24,876 nt of DNA, taken from assembly GCA_902464595.1 (NCBI GenBank), contig CABQJX010000026.1:1-24876 (forward strand). Direction: 5' to 3'. The notes beneath the pieces were generated by a model. That model searched no databases, was not told the origin of the DNA, and saw only the letters and a program-made list of their open reading frames with translations. This document shows positions 1 to 5,375 of this stretch, in pieces. Positions within the stretch are counted from its first letter, which is position 1; each line of letters starts with the position of its first letter. Origin of the DNA: an uncultured Lachnoclostridium sp. (GTDB taxonomy: Bacteria > Bacillota > Clostridia > Lachnospirales > Lachnospiraceae). The position numbers were made by a program, and so were the translations under genes.

Positions 1-176
1 TATCAAAAAATCCGGACAGGGTGTTCATAATTTATTCATTCATGCGTTTGTCGTGTTATACGTATACCTGCACCTATTTCCCGTGTATTCGTTTTGTCGA
101 AGATCCTGTCTTCCTCATTATGATTATTTATCTCAACTGTCATGAATCTTCCTGTCGCTGAACAGTTACAAATAAT

Positions 177-204
177 TTGAGTTTTCAGAAAGAAAATATA
201 GAAT
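177..204 (+). promoter_or_regulatory. Possible sigma-A promoter of the hemerythrin gene
   Basis: TTGAGT (177-182), a 16-bp spacer and TAGAAT (199-204) lie about 55 bp upstream of the hemerythrin start in an AT-rich stretch. Four of six -35 bases and five of six -10 bases fit consensus. Bases 1-176 hold no gene that I can support. Confidence 0.3.
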
Positions 205-260
205 TTTTTCTGCTGATATGGTACATTGAAAGAAATAAAACATAGAGGAGGCAGAACATT

Positions 261-683
261 ATGTATGCAGAATTTTCCGCCGATCTGGCAACAGGAAATG
301 AGATGATCGACAGCCAGCACAAGGAACTGATCAGCAAGATCAACGATCTTCTTGTAAGCTGTGAGGAGCGCTCCAATCAGAGCGGGGCTGCTAAAATGTT
401 AAATTTCCTGGCAGATTATACGGATTATCATTTCAAGGAGGAGGAGGAGCTTCAGAGATCCCTGGATTATCCCGGCTTTAAGGAGCATCTGGCAAAACAT
501 CAGGAACTTAGGAATACAGTTCAGGAGCTCCATGAGATGCTGGAAGATGAGGAAGGTCCTACCGAAGCTTTTGTGGAAAAAGTAACCGAGAAGGTGCGCG
601 ATTGGCTGTATTATCATATCCAGACCTTTGACCGCTCTGTAGCAGAGTTTAAGTTCATGCGGGATAACGCGGACCGCATCTAA
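261..683 (+). CDS. Bacteriohemerythrin (di-iron O2-binding protein)
   Basis: A 140-residue cytosolic protein of the bacteriohemerythrin family, which binds O2 reversibly at a carboxylate-bridged di-iron centre inside a four-helix bundle. All seven expected iron ligands are visible with family spacing: H20, H57 and E61 (HxxxE), H76 and H80 (HxxxH), H119 and D124 (HxxxxD). The length matches stand-alone single-domain members, and no signalling domain is fused. GAGGAGG at 245-251 is well placed for the ATG at 261. In an anaerobe the likely role (inference) is oxygen or NO scavenging, sensing or iron handling. It stands alone: the next gene is on the opposite strand and converges on it. No clear plus-strand terminator follows directly; the hairpin at 751-845 has its U-tract on the other strand. 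The family call is secure, the physiological role is not. Confidence 0.93.
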   Translation: MYAEFSADLATGNEMIDSQHKELISKINDLLVSCEERSNQSGAAKMLNFLADYTDYHFKEEEELQRSLDYPGFKEHLAKHQELRNTVQELHEMLEDEEGPTEAFVEKVTEKVRDWLYYHIQTFDRSVAEFKFMRDNADRI

Positions 684-750
684 GGCCTCCTAAAAAAAGG
701 ATTCTTTCGTTTTTCAGCTTCGAGAAATGAGAAACAAAACGTTCCTGCGT

Positions 751-845
751 AAAAAAACTCCCTGAAGATCCATTCCCGGCCATCCCTTAAAGGCTGGACG
801 TTACGTCTGACCCTCCGGGGCGGCTCACACATGGTTCTCAGGGAG
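751..845 (-). terminator. Large structured terminator-like element downstream of the DUF4317 gene
   Basis: A long imperfect stem pairs 758-773 with 831-845 (about 15 bp, one mismatch and one bulged base). Read on the minus strand, its 3' arm is followed at once by seven U residues (A run at 751-757), as in an intrinsic terminator of the gene ending at 897. The apical 57 nt are much larger than a terminator needs and contain further stems: GACG/CGTC around 797-807, CCC/GGG at 811-820, and CCGGCC (776-781) with GGCTGG (792-797). The last pairs fully only on the plus strand, through G-U. It could be a terminator, a small structured RNA or a dispersed palindromic repeat. Confidence 0.6.
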
Positions 846-851
846 CTTTCA

Positions 852-893
852 TTTCTGAGCTCTTATTTCTAAGCTCTTATTTTTGATCTCTAA
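852..893. repeat. Three-copy 14-bp degenerate tandem repeat
   Basis: Units TTTCTGAGCTCTTA (852-865), TTTCTAAGCTCTTA (866-879) and TTTTTGATCTCTAA (880-893). The first two differ at one base. The array fills the space between the DUF4317 stop codon (897-899 on the minus strand) and the structured hairpin at 751-845. Compare the arrays at 5322, 12367 and 14208. Confidence 0.8.
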
Positions 894-896
894 TGT

Positions 897-2054
897 CTAT
901 TTTTCTTCCTTTTGTCTCTCTGACAGGGGAACCGGGCGCACGGCGATCCCATTGACCTCCACATACTCACTGAGGCCGATAACAAGGCAGGGACGCCCAT
1001 CGATCATCCGGTGTTCCACCAGATCCATTTTATCCGGAGCTACCTTAATACTCACATCCGGCGTTTTGATCTCAAAGCTTCTTGTGTTGACCACATTGGC
1101 AGCCACAAAGCTTGTATCCGGGCCATCCTCCACTTCTGCATAGCGCTGTTCAAATTCCTCCAGCCGTTCCGGGGCAGCCCCGTGGGTTTCCAGAAGGCGT
1201 TTTACCTGGTTTTTATCCAAAGTTACGGGAATAGGCTCATCCACTGTCTCCTCCACCAGTTCTTTTAAGCTCTCATGGATCTGTTTCACGGTTTCAAAAT
1301 CACAGTCCTCTCCCAATGTTTCCTCTATAATGGATTGGAAGGTCTCCTTCTGGTTTTTGGCGGACATAGGCATAACGCATCCCAGAAGATTTTCAATCAG
1401 AGCCTCCGGCATCTGCTCAGCATTCTTCGTGTAATACAGAAGGCTGTGTATATCTGTATTCCGGTCATTAAAAGCAGGAAACAGAAATCCCTGAATGGGA
1501 GCCTCCACCAGCCAATCCCTAATATGGTTCTCGATCACATTGGTCAGGCTGTTGTAACACAGACCCGCCTTAGAAAGCTTCACCGGACAGATCGCACACT
1601 GGATAAATTCGTAAACATAATCCGAAGCATCGAACATCTCTGTCCCATCTGTGGCCTTGGCCGGTATATCGTAGGCGCAGTGGATCAGGATAATATAGTA
1701 ATTTTCCCCATAATCATAGTGCTGGATCACCTTATCATAAAATTCCTCCAGCAGCGCCTCATCCTTCAGCCCGCTGTCCCGAAGGCGCAGCAAAAACTCC
1801 TGTGTTCCGCCGCTCTCCTCTGTATGTAACGGAAATTCCATGTTAATAAGATTTTTTCCTATGGTTCCCGACAAAGCGCCGCGGAAAATCGTAAAATACT
1901 TAAAGGCCTCCTCCTCAGGCAGGGAAAGGAAAGCTTCCTTTAATTCCGTTTTTTTATCTTTCTCTGAATCCACATAACATCCGCATATGCGTGTAATAGC
2001 ACAGCCTGACGGGCTGAGCAGCTTTTTTATCTCATTGACTTCCTTCTTATTCAT
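897..2054 (-). CDS. DUF4317 family protein
   Basis: A 385-residue protein that I recognise as the DUF4317 family, common in Lachnospiraceae and other Clostridia; its function is unknown. It opens MNKKEVNEIKKLLSP and has a CAITRICGCYVD motif near residues 18-29, which is typical of the family start. No signal peptide or membrane segment is visible, so it is probably cytosolic. The C-terminal part is acidic and charged and ends in RQKEEK. The ATG at 2054 is preceded by AGGAG about 12 nt upstream, somewhat far but acceptable. A consensus-like promoter lies at 2118-2146, so the gene seems to be transcribed alone, ending at the structured element 751-845. The family assignment is firm; no biochemical role can be given from sequence. 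Confidence 0.88.
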   Translation of the reverse strand: MNKKEVNEIKKLLSPSGCAITRICGCYVDSEKDKKTELKEAFLSLPEEEAFKYFTIFRGALSGTIGKNLINMEFPLHTEESGGTQEFLLRLRDSGLKDEALLEEFYDKVIQHYDYGENYYIILIHCAYDIPAKATDGTEMFDASDYVYEFIQCAICPVKLSKAGLCYNSLTNVIENHIRDWLVEAPIQGFLFPAFNDRNTDIHSLLYYTKNAEQMPEALIENLLGCVMPMSAKNQKETFQSIIEETLGEDCDFETVKQIHESLKELVEETVDEPIPVTLDKNQVKRLLETHGAAPERLEEFEQRYAEVEDGPDTSFVAANVVNTRSFEIKTPDVSIKVAPDKMDLVEHRMIDGRPCLVIGLSEYVEVNGIAVRPVPLSERQKEEK

Positions 2055-2117
2055 AATCTTCTGTCGCTCCTATTTCTAACCGTCTGTCCGGTGGATGCCC
2101 CAGAAAGGGCCTACCTA

Positions 2118-2146
2118 ATAGTAGAACAGATCCGCATGAAAGTCAA
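2118..2146 (-). promoter_or_regulatory. Sigma-A promoter of the DUF4317 gene
   Basis: On the minus strand: TTGACT (2141-2146), a 17-bp spacer and TACTAT (2118-2123). Start of transcription is expected near 2111, giving a leader of about 57 nt. Upstream of it (2150-2310) I see only AT-rich DNA. Confidence 0.7.
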
Positions 2147-2313
2147 ACGCTTCTGCATAAAATATGTTCCTTCAAATCCGTAAGATTTTCGCATGATTTT
2201 CGTCAGTAACTGCTTACAAACTGTTCACATTTCTGCCATATCCTGCTCATATTTTTTCTTTATACTCTATATTGTAAACAGCTAATGCTTATAAAACTTT
2301 TTTTCATAACACT

Positions 2314-2339
2314 GCCAGCAAAGATATTTCTTTGCTGGC
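2314..2339. terminator. Perfect 11-bp hairpin downstream of the purine permease
   Basis: GCCAGCAAAGA (2314-2324) and TCTTTGCTGGC (2329-2339) pair perfectly around a TATT loop. It lies 24 bases beyond the permease stop codon. On the minus (permease) strand no U-tract follows directly, so it may protect a 3' end rather than terminate. A second small hairpin (CCCT/AGGG, 2345-2358) lies between it and the stop. Confidence 0.45.
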
Positions 2340-2363
2340 TCCTCCCTTTTTATAGGGTGTTTT

Positions 2364-3782
2364 TTATCCTAATGTCATAAAAGCATAGCGCACGATAAAG
2401 ATCACGGATACTGCCAGGGTCAGCGCCTTTACATCTCTGTGTTTTCCTGTGGCCAGTTTCATAAGACAGTATGTAATGAGACCGAAAGCCACTCCATTTG
2501 CGATCGAATAAGTAAAGGGCATAAAAACAATGGTACAGAATGCCGGAAGTGCATTGCTCATCTCACTGAAATCTACATCTTTGATATTTCCCAACATCAG
2601 GATCCCTACAAAGATCAATGCCGGGGCCGTAGCTGCCGACGGTACGATCCCCACCACGGGAGCAAATAAAATTGCTCCTAAAAACATGAAAGCTGTGACC
2701 AGGCTTGTAAGGCCCGTGCGTCCGCCTGCTGCAATACCGGAGCTGGATTCCACTACGGTTGTAACGGTGGAGGTTCCCACCATAGCTCCTGCTGCGGTAG
2801 AAATGGCGTCCGACATCAATGCCTGCTTCATGCGGATCACTTCTCCATTTTCATCTATCATTCCCGACTGTTTTGCCGCCCCCAGCAGGGTTCCAATCGA
2901 ATCAAACATGTTGACAAGAGAAAAGCTGATCACCAGCATAGTGACAGTGAAGATCGTCTGCGCCGCATTTGGCCCTGCAAAAAGGCCTGCAAAATCCATT
3001 TTCATAAAGGATACTTCCATAAAGTCCTCTATTTTAGTGCCGATATTCATATCCAGATTTGATATCTGCGTTACTCCCAAGGGGATACCTATGAGCGTCG
3101 CTGTCACAATCCCAAGCAGGATAGAGCCTTTTACCTTCTTTGCGTGAAGCACTCCCATAATCACCAGGCCGGTAAGGGCTACCAGGGCGCTGCTGATCGC
3201 AGCCATCTCCTGTCCTCCCAGCTGCCATTTAGAAAAGTCCACCAAGCTCACCAGAGTAGCCGGATTAGAAATAACAATTCCTGCATTCTTTAATCCGATG
3301 ATGGTGATAAACAATCCGATCCCCGGAGTGATGGCCGTCTTTACCGCATCCGGTATGGAACGGATGATCGCCTCCCTGAGCCCGATTGCCGTAATAAGAA
3401 TGAAGAATACGCCGGAAATAAACACTACCACCAATGCCTGTCCATAGGTATACCCCATTCCCAGCACAACTGTATAGGCGAAAAAGGCATTCAGGCCCAT
3501 GCCTGGAGCCTGAGCAAAAGGAACCTTTGCATACAGGGCGCACAAAATCGTTCCCACAAAAGCCCCCAGGCAGGTTCCGATAAATACGCCGTTTGCGATC
3601 TTTCCAGCCATGTCCCCGTTCCCCATAATCACATAGGGATCCGCTAAGATCTGCGGATTCAGGATCAGGATGTAAGCGATGGTGATAAATGTAGTGATGC
3701 CTGCCAGGATCTCTGTTCTAACAGTAGAGTTACTTTTGGATACTCCAAAATACTGGTCAAGCCAACTTGTTTTTTCTTTCAT
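2364..3782 (-). CDS. NCS2 family purine permease (AzgA/PbuG/PbuO-like, guanine-hypoxanthine type)
   Basis: A polytopic membrane protein of 472 residues from the AzgA-like branch of the NCS2 nucleobase:cation symporters. The branch is shown by the N-terminal sequence TEILAGITTFITIAYIL, the GAKQSGMIDENG stretch and the TSTVTTVVESSSGIAAGGRTG motif with the conserved ESSSG core. It probably imports guanine and/or hypoxanthine with protons, feeding purine salvage. I place the start at the ATG at 3782 (MKEKTSWL) because GGAGGAGG ends 6-7 nt before it; the in-frame ATG at 3797 has no good Shine-Dalgarno and its codons run through that site. The leader holds a purine riboswitch with a guanine-type specificity base, which supports the substrate assignment and implies repression by guanine or hypoxanthine. 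The gene is monocistronic. PbuG versus PbuO cannot be told apart here. Confidence 0.9.
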   Translation of the reverse strand: MKEKTSWLDQYFGVSKSNSTVRTEILAGITTFITIAYILILNPQILADPYVIMGNGDMAGKIANGVFIGTCLGAFVGTILCALYAKVPFAQAPGMGLNAFFAYTVVLGMGYTYGQALVVVFISGVFFILITAIGLREAIIRSIPDAVKTAITPGIGLFITIIGLKNAGIVISNPATLVSLVDFSKWQLGGQEMAAISSALVALTGLVIMGVLHAKKVKGSILLGIVTATLIGIPLGVTQISNLDMNIGTKIEDFMEVSFMKMDFAGLFAGPNAAQTIFTVTMLVISFSLVNMFDSIGTLLGAAKQSGMIDENGEVIRMKQALMSDAISTAAGAMVGTSTVTTVVESSSGIAAGGRTGLTSLVTAFMFLGAILFAPVVGIVPSAATAPALIFVGILMLGNIKDVDFSEMSNALPAFCTIVFMPFTYSIANGVAFGLITYCLMKLATGKHRDVKALTLAVSVIFIVRYAFMTLG

Positions 3783-3987
3783 TTCTGCCTCCTCCATGTA
3801 ATTCTGCGTGTCCTTGCTTCGCGCCTGACATCACCTGAAACAGGATCCTTCTATTCTGAAACTTCTGAAACCTTTCAGCCTGATCCAGTCTTGTGACGGC
3901 ACTCTTGATAGCCGGGCTTCTCCTCTGGCCTCCTTTCCCTCCCGTCCCACAACGGTTTTTATTTCCCCAAATACACAAAAAGAGCCC

Positions 3988-4006
3988 ACTACAAGAACCA
4001 TGTAGT
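3988..4006 (-). promoter_or_regulatory. Candidate expression-platform hairpin of the purine riboswitch
   Basis: On the minus strand ACTACA (plus 4001-4006) pairs with TGTAGT (plus 3988-3993). The hairpin uses the 3' strand of aptamer helix P1, so the two are mutually exclusive. Five U residues follow only after a 6-nt gap (3977-3981). It may be an anti-terminator or a weak terminator. Confidence 0.4.
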
Positions 4007-4061
4007 CAACTCTTTACGGTAGTTGGTAGAGACTCTGAGCCAATCCTCAGAATATACACAG
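3998..4061 (-). promoter_or_regulatory. Purine riboswitch aptamer, guanine class
   Basis: The minus strand shows the conserved core of the xpt-type purine aptamer: P1 (CTGTGTA at 4055-4061 with TACATGG at 3998-4004), the TATATTC junction, the hairpin arm CTGAG...CTCAG, the conserved GTCTCTACC joining segment, the second arm CAACT..AGTTG enclosing ACCGTAAA, and the GACTAC 3' junction. The discriminator in GACTAC is C, which pairs with guanine or hypoxanthine; adenine aptamers have U there. It sits in the leader of the NCS2 permease, the expected target. Identified by eye from the family consensus. Confidence 0.88.
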
Positions 4062-4093
4062 CGAACAGCACGAATTGTTTTTGTACAAAATTT

Positions 4094-4122
4094 ATTATAT
4101 ATGCTAAAATATTTTTAGTCTA
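4094..4122 (-). promoter_or_regulatory. Promoter of the riboswitch-permease transcript
   Basis: Minus strand: TAGACT (4117-4122), 17 bp, perfect TATAAT (4094-4099). Transcription should begin near 4087, about 26 nt before the aptamer, giving a leader of about 305 nt. Confidence 0.7.
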
Positions 4123-4358
4123 TTGGCATTTTCATCTAATAAGGCAGGGTGTTTTTGTATATTATTCACATTTTTATACTTTTTAACCGCATTTTATAAC
4201 GCTTTTATCACAATTCTTTTTGAGTCAACAGAATATCCGCAACCGTTCATCCATGCGAAATTTCAGGCAGACGCCCGACACTTCTTATCCGTTTAAAGCG
4301 GACAAGAAGATTTATGGCTAAATTGTTTTCCCTTTTTTTACTTTTTTTTAAAAAACGG
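4123..4358. other. AT-rich gene-free spacer with one hairpin
   Basis: No gene can be supported. The one notable structure is an 11-bp inverted repeat at 4281-4309 (CTTCTT.TCCG with CGGA.AAGAAG). On the minus strand it pairs fully through a G-U; on the plus strand it has an A-C mismatch. No U-tract follows on the minus strand. Poly-T runs at about 4330-4350 precede the tRNA promoter. Confidence 0.4.
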
Positions 4359-4387
4359 TTGACACCACTAAAAACTTATGATATTAT
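4359..4387 (+). promoter_or_regulatory. Promoter of tRNA-Trp
   Basis: Perfect TTGACA (4359-4364), 17 bp, TATTAT (4382-4387), with an overlapping TATAAT at 4385-4390. The start point near 4394 is about 29 nt before the tRNA. Confidence 0.75.
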
Positions 4388-4422
4388 AATCGAGGTTCAG
4401 AGATGAGCCAACAACAAAACAT

Positions 4423-4493
4423 AGGGGAATAGTTCAATGGTAGAGCAGCGGTCTCCAAAACCGTAGATGGGGGTTCGAGCCCCTCTTCCCCTG
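4423..4493 (+). tRNA. trnW: tRNA-Trp (CCA anticodon)
   Basis: A full cloverleaf can be drawn: acceptor AGGGGAA/TTCCCCT with discriminator G at 4493; D arm GTTC..GAGC; anticodon arm GCGGT-CTCCAAA-ACCGT with anticodon CCA; T arm GGGGG-TTCGAGC-CCCTC. The 3' CCA is not encoded and must be added after transcription. It has its own promoter and terminator. DNA just downstream carries remains of a possible integrated element. Confidence 0.97.
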
Positions 4494-4531
4494 CTGACTA
4501 TTTGAAAGAATAGCCCAACCCGCATGAAGCA

Positions 4532-4569
4532 CAGAAAGCCTTTTAATTGATAGGTTTTCTGGCTTTTTT
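4532..4569 (+). terminator. Intrinsic terminator of tRNA-Trp
   Basis: CAGAAAGCCT (4532-4541) pairs with AGGTTTTCTG (4552-4561) over 10 bp with one G-U, followed by GCTTTTTTG. Confidence 0.85.
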
Positions 4570-4619
4570 GTTTTTCGTCATCTTATTATTTTATTAGTGA
4601 ATCATCGATTTTATATTAT

Positions 4620-4639
4620 CCAAATTATCTGATAATTGG
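4620..4639. repeat. Gapless inverted repeat
   Basis: CCAAATTATC T GATAATTGG: two 9-bp arms with one bulged A and a single central base. The spacer is too short for a stable RNA hairpin, so a protein-binding site or a recombination relic is more likely than a terminator. Confidence 0.5.
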
Positions 4640-4668
4640 TGTTTAGCAGCATTTGACAGTATTTAAAG

Positions 4669-4701
4669 TGTCACTGATTTGTCACCGATTTGTCACTGTT
4701 C
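4669..4701. repeat. Three 11-bp direct repeats next to the excisionase relic
   Basis: TGTCACTGATT, TGTCACCGATT and TGTCACTGTTC in tandem; on the minus strand this is a GTGACAAATC series. The relic's stop codon lies inside the last unit. Short GTGACAAA-type repeats just 3' of recombination genes are what arm-type integrase sites look like in Firmicutes elements (established pattern); the function here is inferred. Confidence 0.7.
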
Positions 4702-4851
4702 AATTTTAAATTCCTTAAATAGATATGTCTTCTCCCATTCATAAAAAGCTTCAATTGGGATATAATACTGTTTTCCTATTTTTATTTTGGGAAAAGACTT
4801 CTTTTTTATTGTAGCATTTGCTTTCTTTTCGCTGCAACCTATAATTTTTTG
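4693..4851 (-). pseudogene. Truncated excisionase-like HTH relic
   Basis: About 52 codons ending at 4693 read like the C-terminal two thirds of an excisionase-family winged-helix protein: QKIIGCSEKKANATIKKK, then FPKIKIGKQYYIPIEAFYEW. This matches the family pattern GxSxxxxxxLIKxxxFPxIKIGxxYxIPxxAFxxW. The codons upstream in the same frame lie antisense to the start of the next gene and do not look like a domain, and no Shine-Dalgarno fits. I read it as the 3' end of an xis-type gene left after deletion of an integrated element, just downstream of tRNA-Trp. No integrase remains in the window. It could instead be a very short intact HTH gene, but the first helix is missing. Confidence 0.6.
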
Positions 4852-4859
4852 GACCCCTA

Positions 4860-4888
4860 TTGCCACTGCCGTGAATCTGTGGTAAAAT
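4860..4888 (+). promoter_or_regulatory. Promoter of the leader ORF and the 97-aa protein gene
   Basis: TTGCCA (4860-4865), 17 bp, TAAAAT (4883-4888); each hexamer has five consensus bases. The expected start, about 4894-4895, falls on the GGAGG (4894-4898) of the leader ORF, so that ribosome site would lie at the very 5' end of the mRNA. Confidence 0.6.
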
Positions 4889-4902
4889 TTCCTGGAGGAT
4901 AA

Positions 4903-4947
4903 ATGGATTGCGGAACATGCCCCGCAGAACGGAGGAAAATGAAATGA
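4903..4947 (+). CDS. Possible 14-codon leader ORF (MDCGTCPAERRKMK)
   Basis: An ATG at 4903 follows GGAGG (4894-4898) by 4 nt and opens a 14-residue frame that stops at TGA 4945-4947. The stop overlaps the ATG (4944) of the next gene as ATGA, the usual layout for translational coupling. The peptide has a CxxC pair (C3, C6) and a basic end. It is too short for homology claims and may be a regulatory leader or chance. Confidence 0.45.
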   Translation: MDCGTCPAERRKMK

Positions 4948-5237
4948 AAGCATTTGACTGTGTGAACAAGCAGGAAGTAGAGATTACCAAAGCAGATCTC
5001 ATCAATCTTATGAAAAATGACCGCCAGATCGACATGAAATTTGCCGAGAAGCGCACTGATGATATGGGATACCTGACCTGGGATGCTGAGAACTGGACCT
5101 GTGTGGACGGCCAGAACCGCTTTATGCGCTGCTATTCCCTGGAAGGACGGGTACTGAGAGATTCCACTACCCACAACATTTACGATATGGACAACGATTT
5201 CTTCCCAGAGCAGGCCATCGAGATCCAGATCAACTAA
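4944..5237 (+). CDS. Hypothetical small protein (97 aa)
   Basis: I do not recognise the family. Start chosen at the ATG at 4944 (MKAFDCVNKQ) because GGAGG (4931-4935) lies 8 nt before it; a longer in-frame TTG start (4908) would run through that site. The protein is soluble-looking, acidic, without signal peptide or membrane segment, with aromatic-rich GYLTWDAENWTCVD and an acidic NIYDMDNDFFPEQ end. Two cysteines (C6 and the one in WTCVD) plus a third in RCYS do not form a clear metal site. It has its own promoter, an overlapping 14-codon leader ORF and a strong terminator, so it is most likely a real expressed gene. Its function is unknown. Confidence 0.75.
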   Translation: MKAFDCVNKQEVEITKADLINLMKNDRQIDMKFAEKRTDDMGYLTWDAENWTCVDGQNRFMRCYSLEGRVLRDSTTHNIYDMDNDFFPEQAIEIQIN

Positions 5238-5268
5238 TCTGCCTGCATAAAAAGAATATCTGAGAGCA

Positions 5269-5330
5269 AAACACCTGCATCCAGCCGCAGCTTTACAGCT
5301 GCAATCAGATGCAGGTGTTTCTATTTTTTA
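5269..5330 (+). terminator. Bidirectional terminator between the 97-aa gene and radA
   Basis: AAACACCTGCATC (5269-5281) pairs perfectly with GATGCAGGTGTTT (5308-5320), 13 bp, and the loop carries an inner GCAGC/GCTGC stem. On the plus strand CTATTTTTTA follows; on the minus strand TTTTGCTC follows, so it can also end the radA transcript. Confidence 0.85.
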
Positions 5331-5372
5331 GTTTCGTTTATTTTTCAGTTTCTTTTATTTTTTAGTTCCTTT
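5322..5372. repeat. Three-copy 17-bp tandem repeat
   Basis: TATTTTTTAGTTTCGTT (5322-5338), TATTTTTCAGTTTCTTT (5339-5355), TATTTTTTAGTTCCTTT (5356-5372). It fills the gap between the radA stop codon (5376-5378) and the terminator hairpin ending at 5320. Confidence 0.85.
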
Positions 5373-5375
5373 GCT

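Noticed and set aside
897..2054. Plus-strand open frames antisense to the DUF4317 gene (for example 1275-1829, 184 codons)
   Set aside because: They mirror a coding minus strand, have no Shine-Dalgarno sequence and show no recognisable domain.
3757..3978. A 73-codon minus-strand frame in the permease leader
   Set aside because: It overlaps the permease start, has low-complexity basic content and no ribosome site; it lies in the riboswitch-controlled leader.
4281..4309. Hairpin as a terminator for an upstream gene
   Set aside because: No U-tract follows on the minus strand, and no gene ends nearby on either strand.
4423..4860. A complete integrated element or prophage at tRNA-Trp
   Set aside because: No integrase and no second copy of the tRNA 3' end was found in the window; only a short relic is present.
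4857..5174. Minus-strand frames opposite the 97-aa gene
   Set aside because: The plus strand has the promoter, ribosome site and terminator; the minus frames have none.
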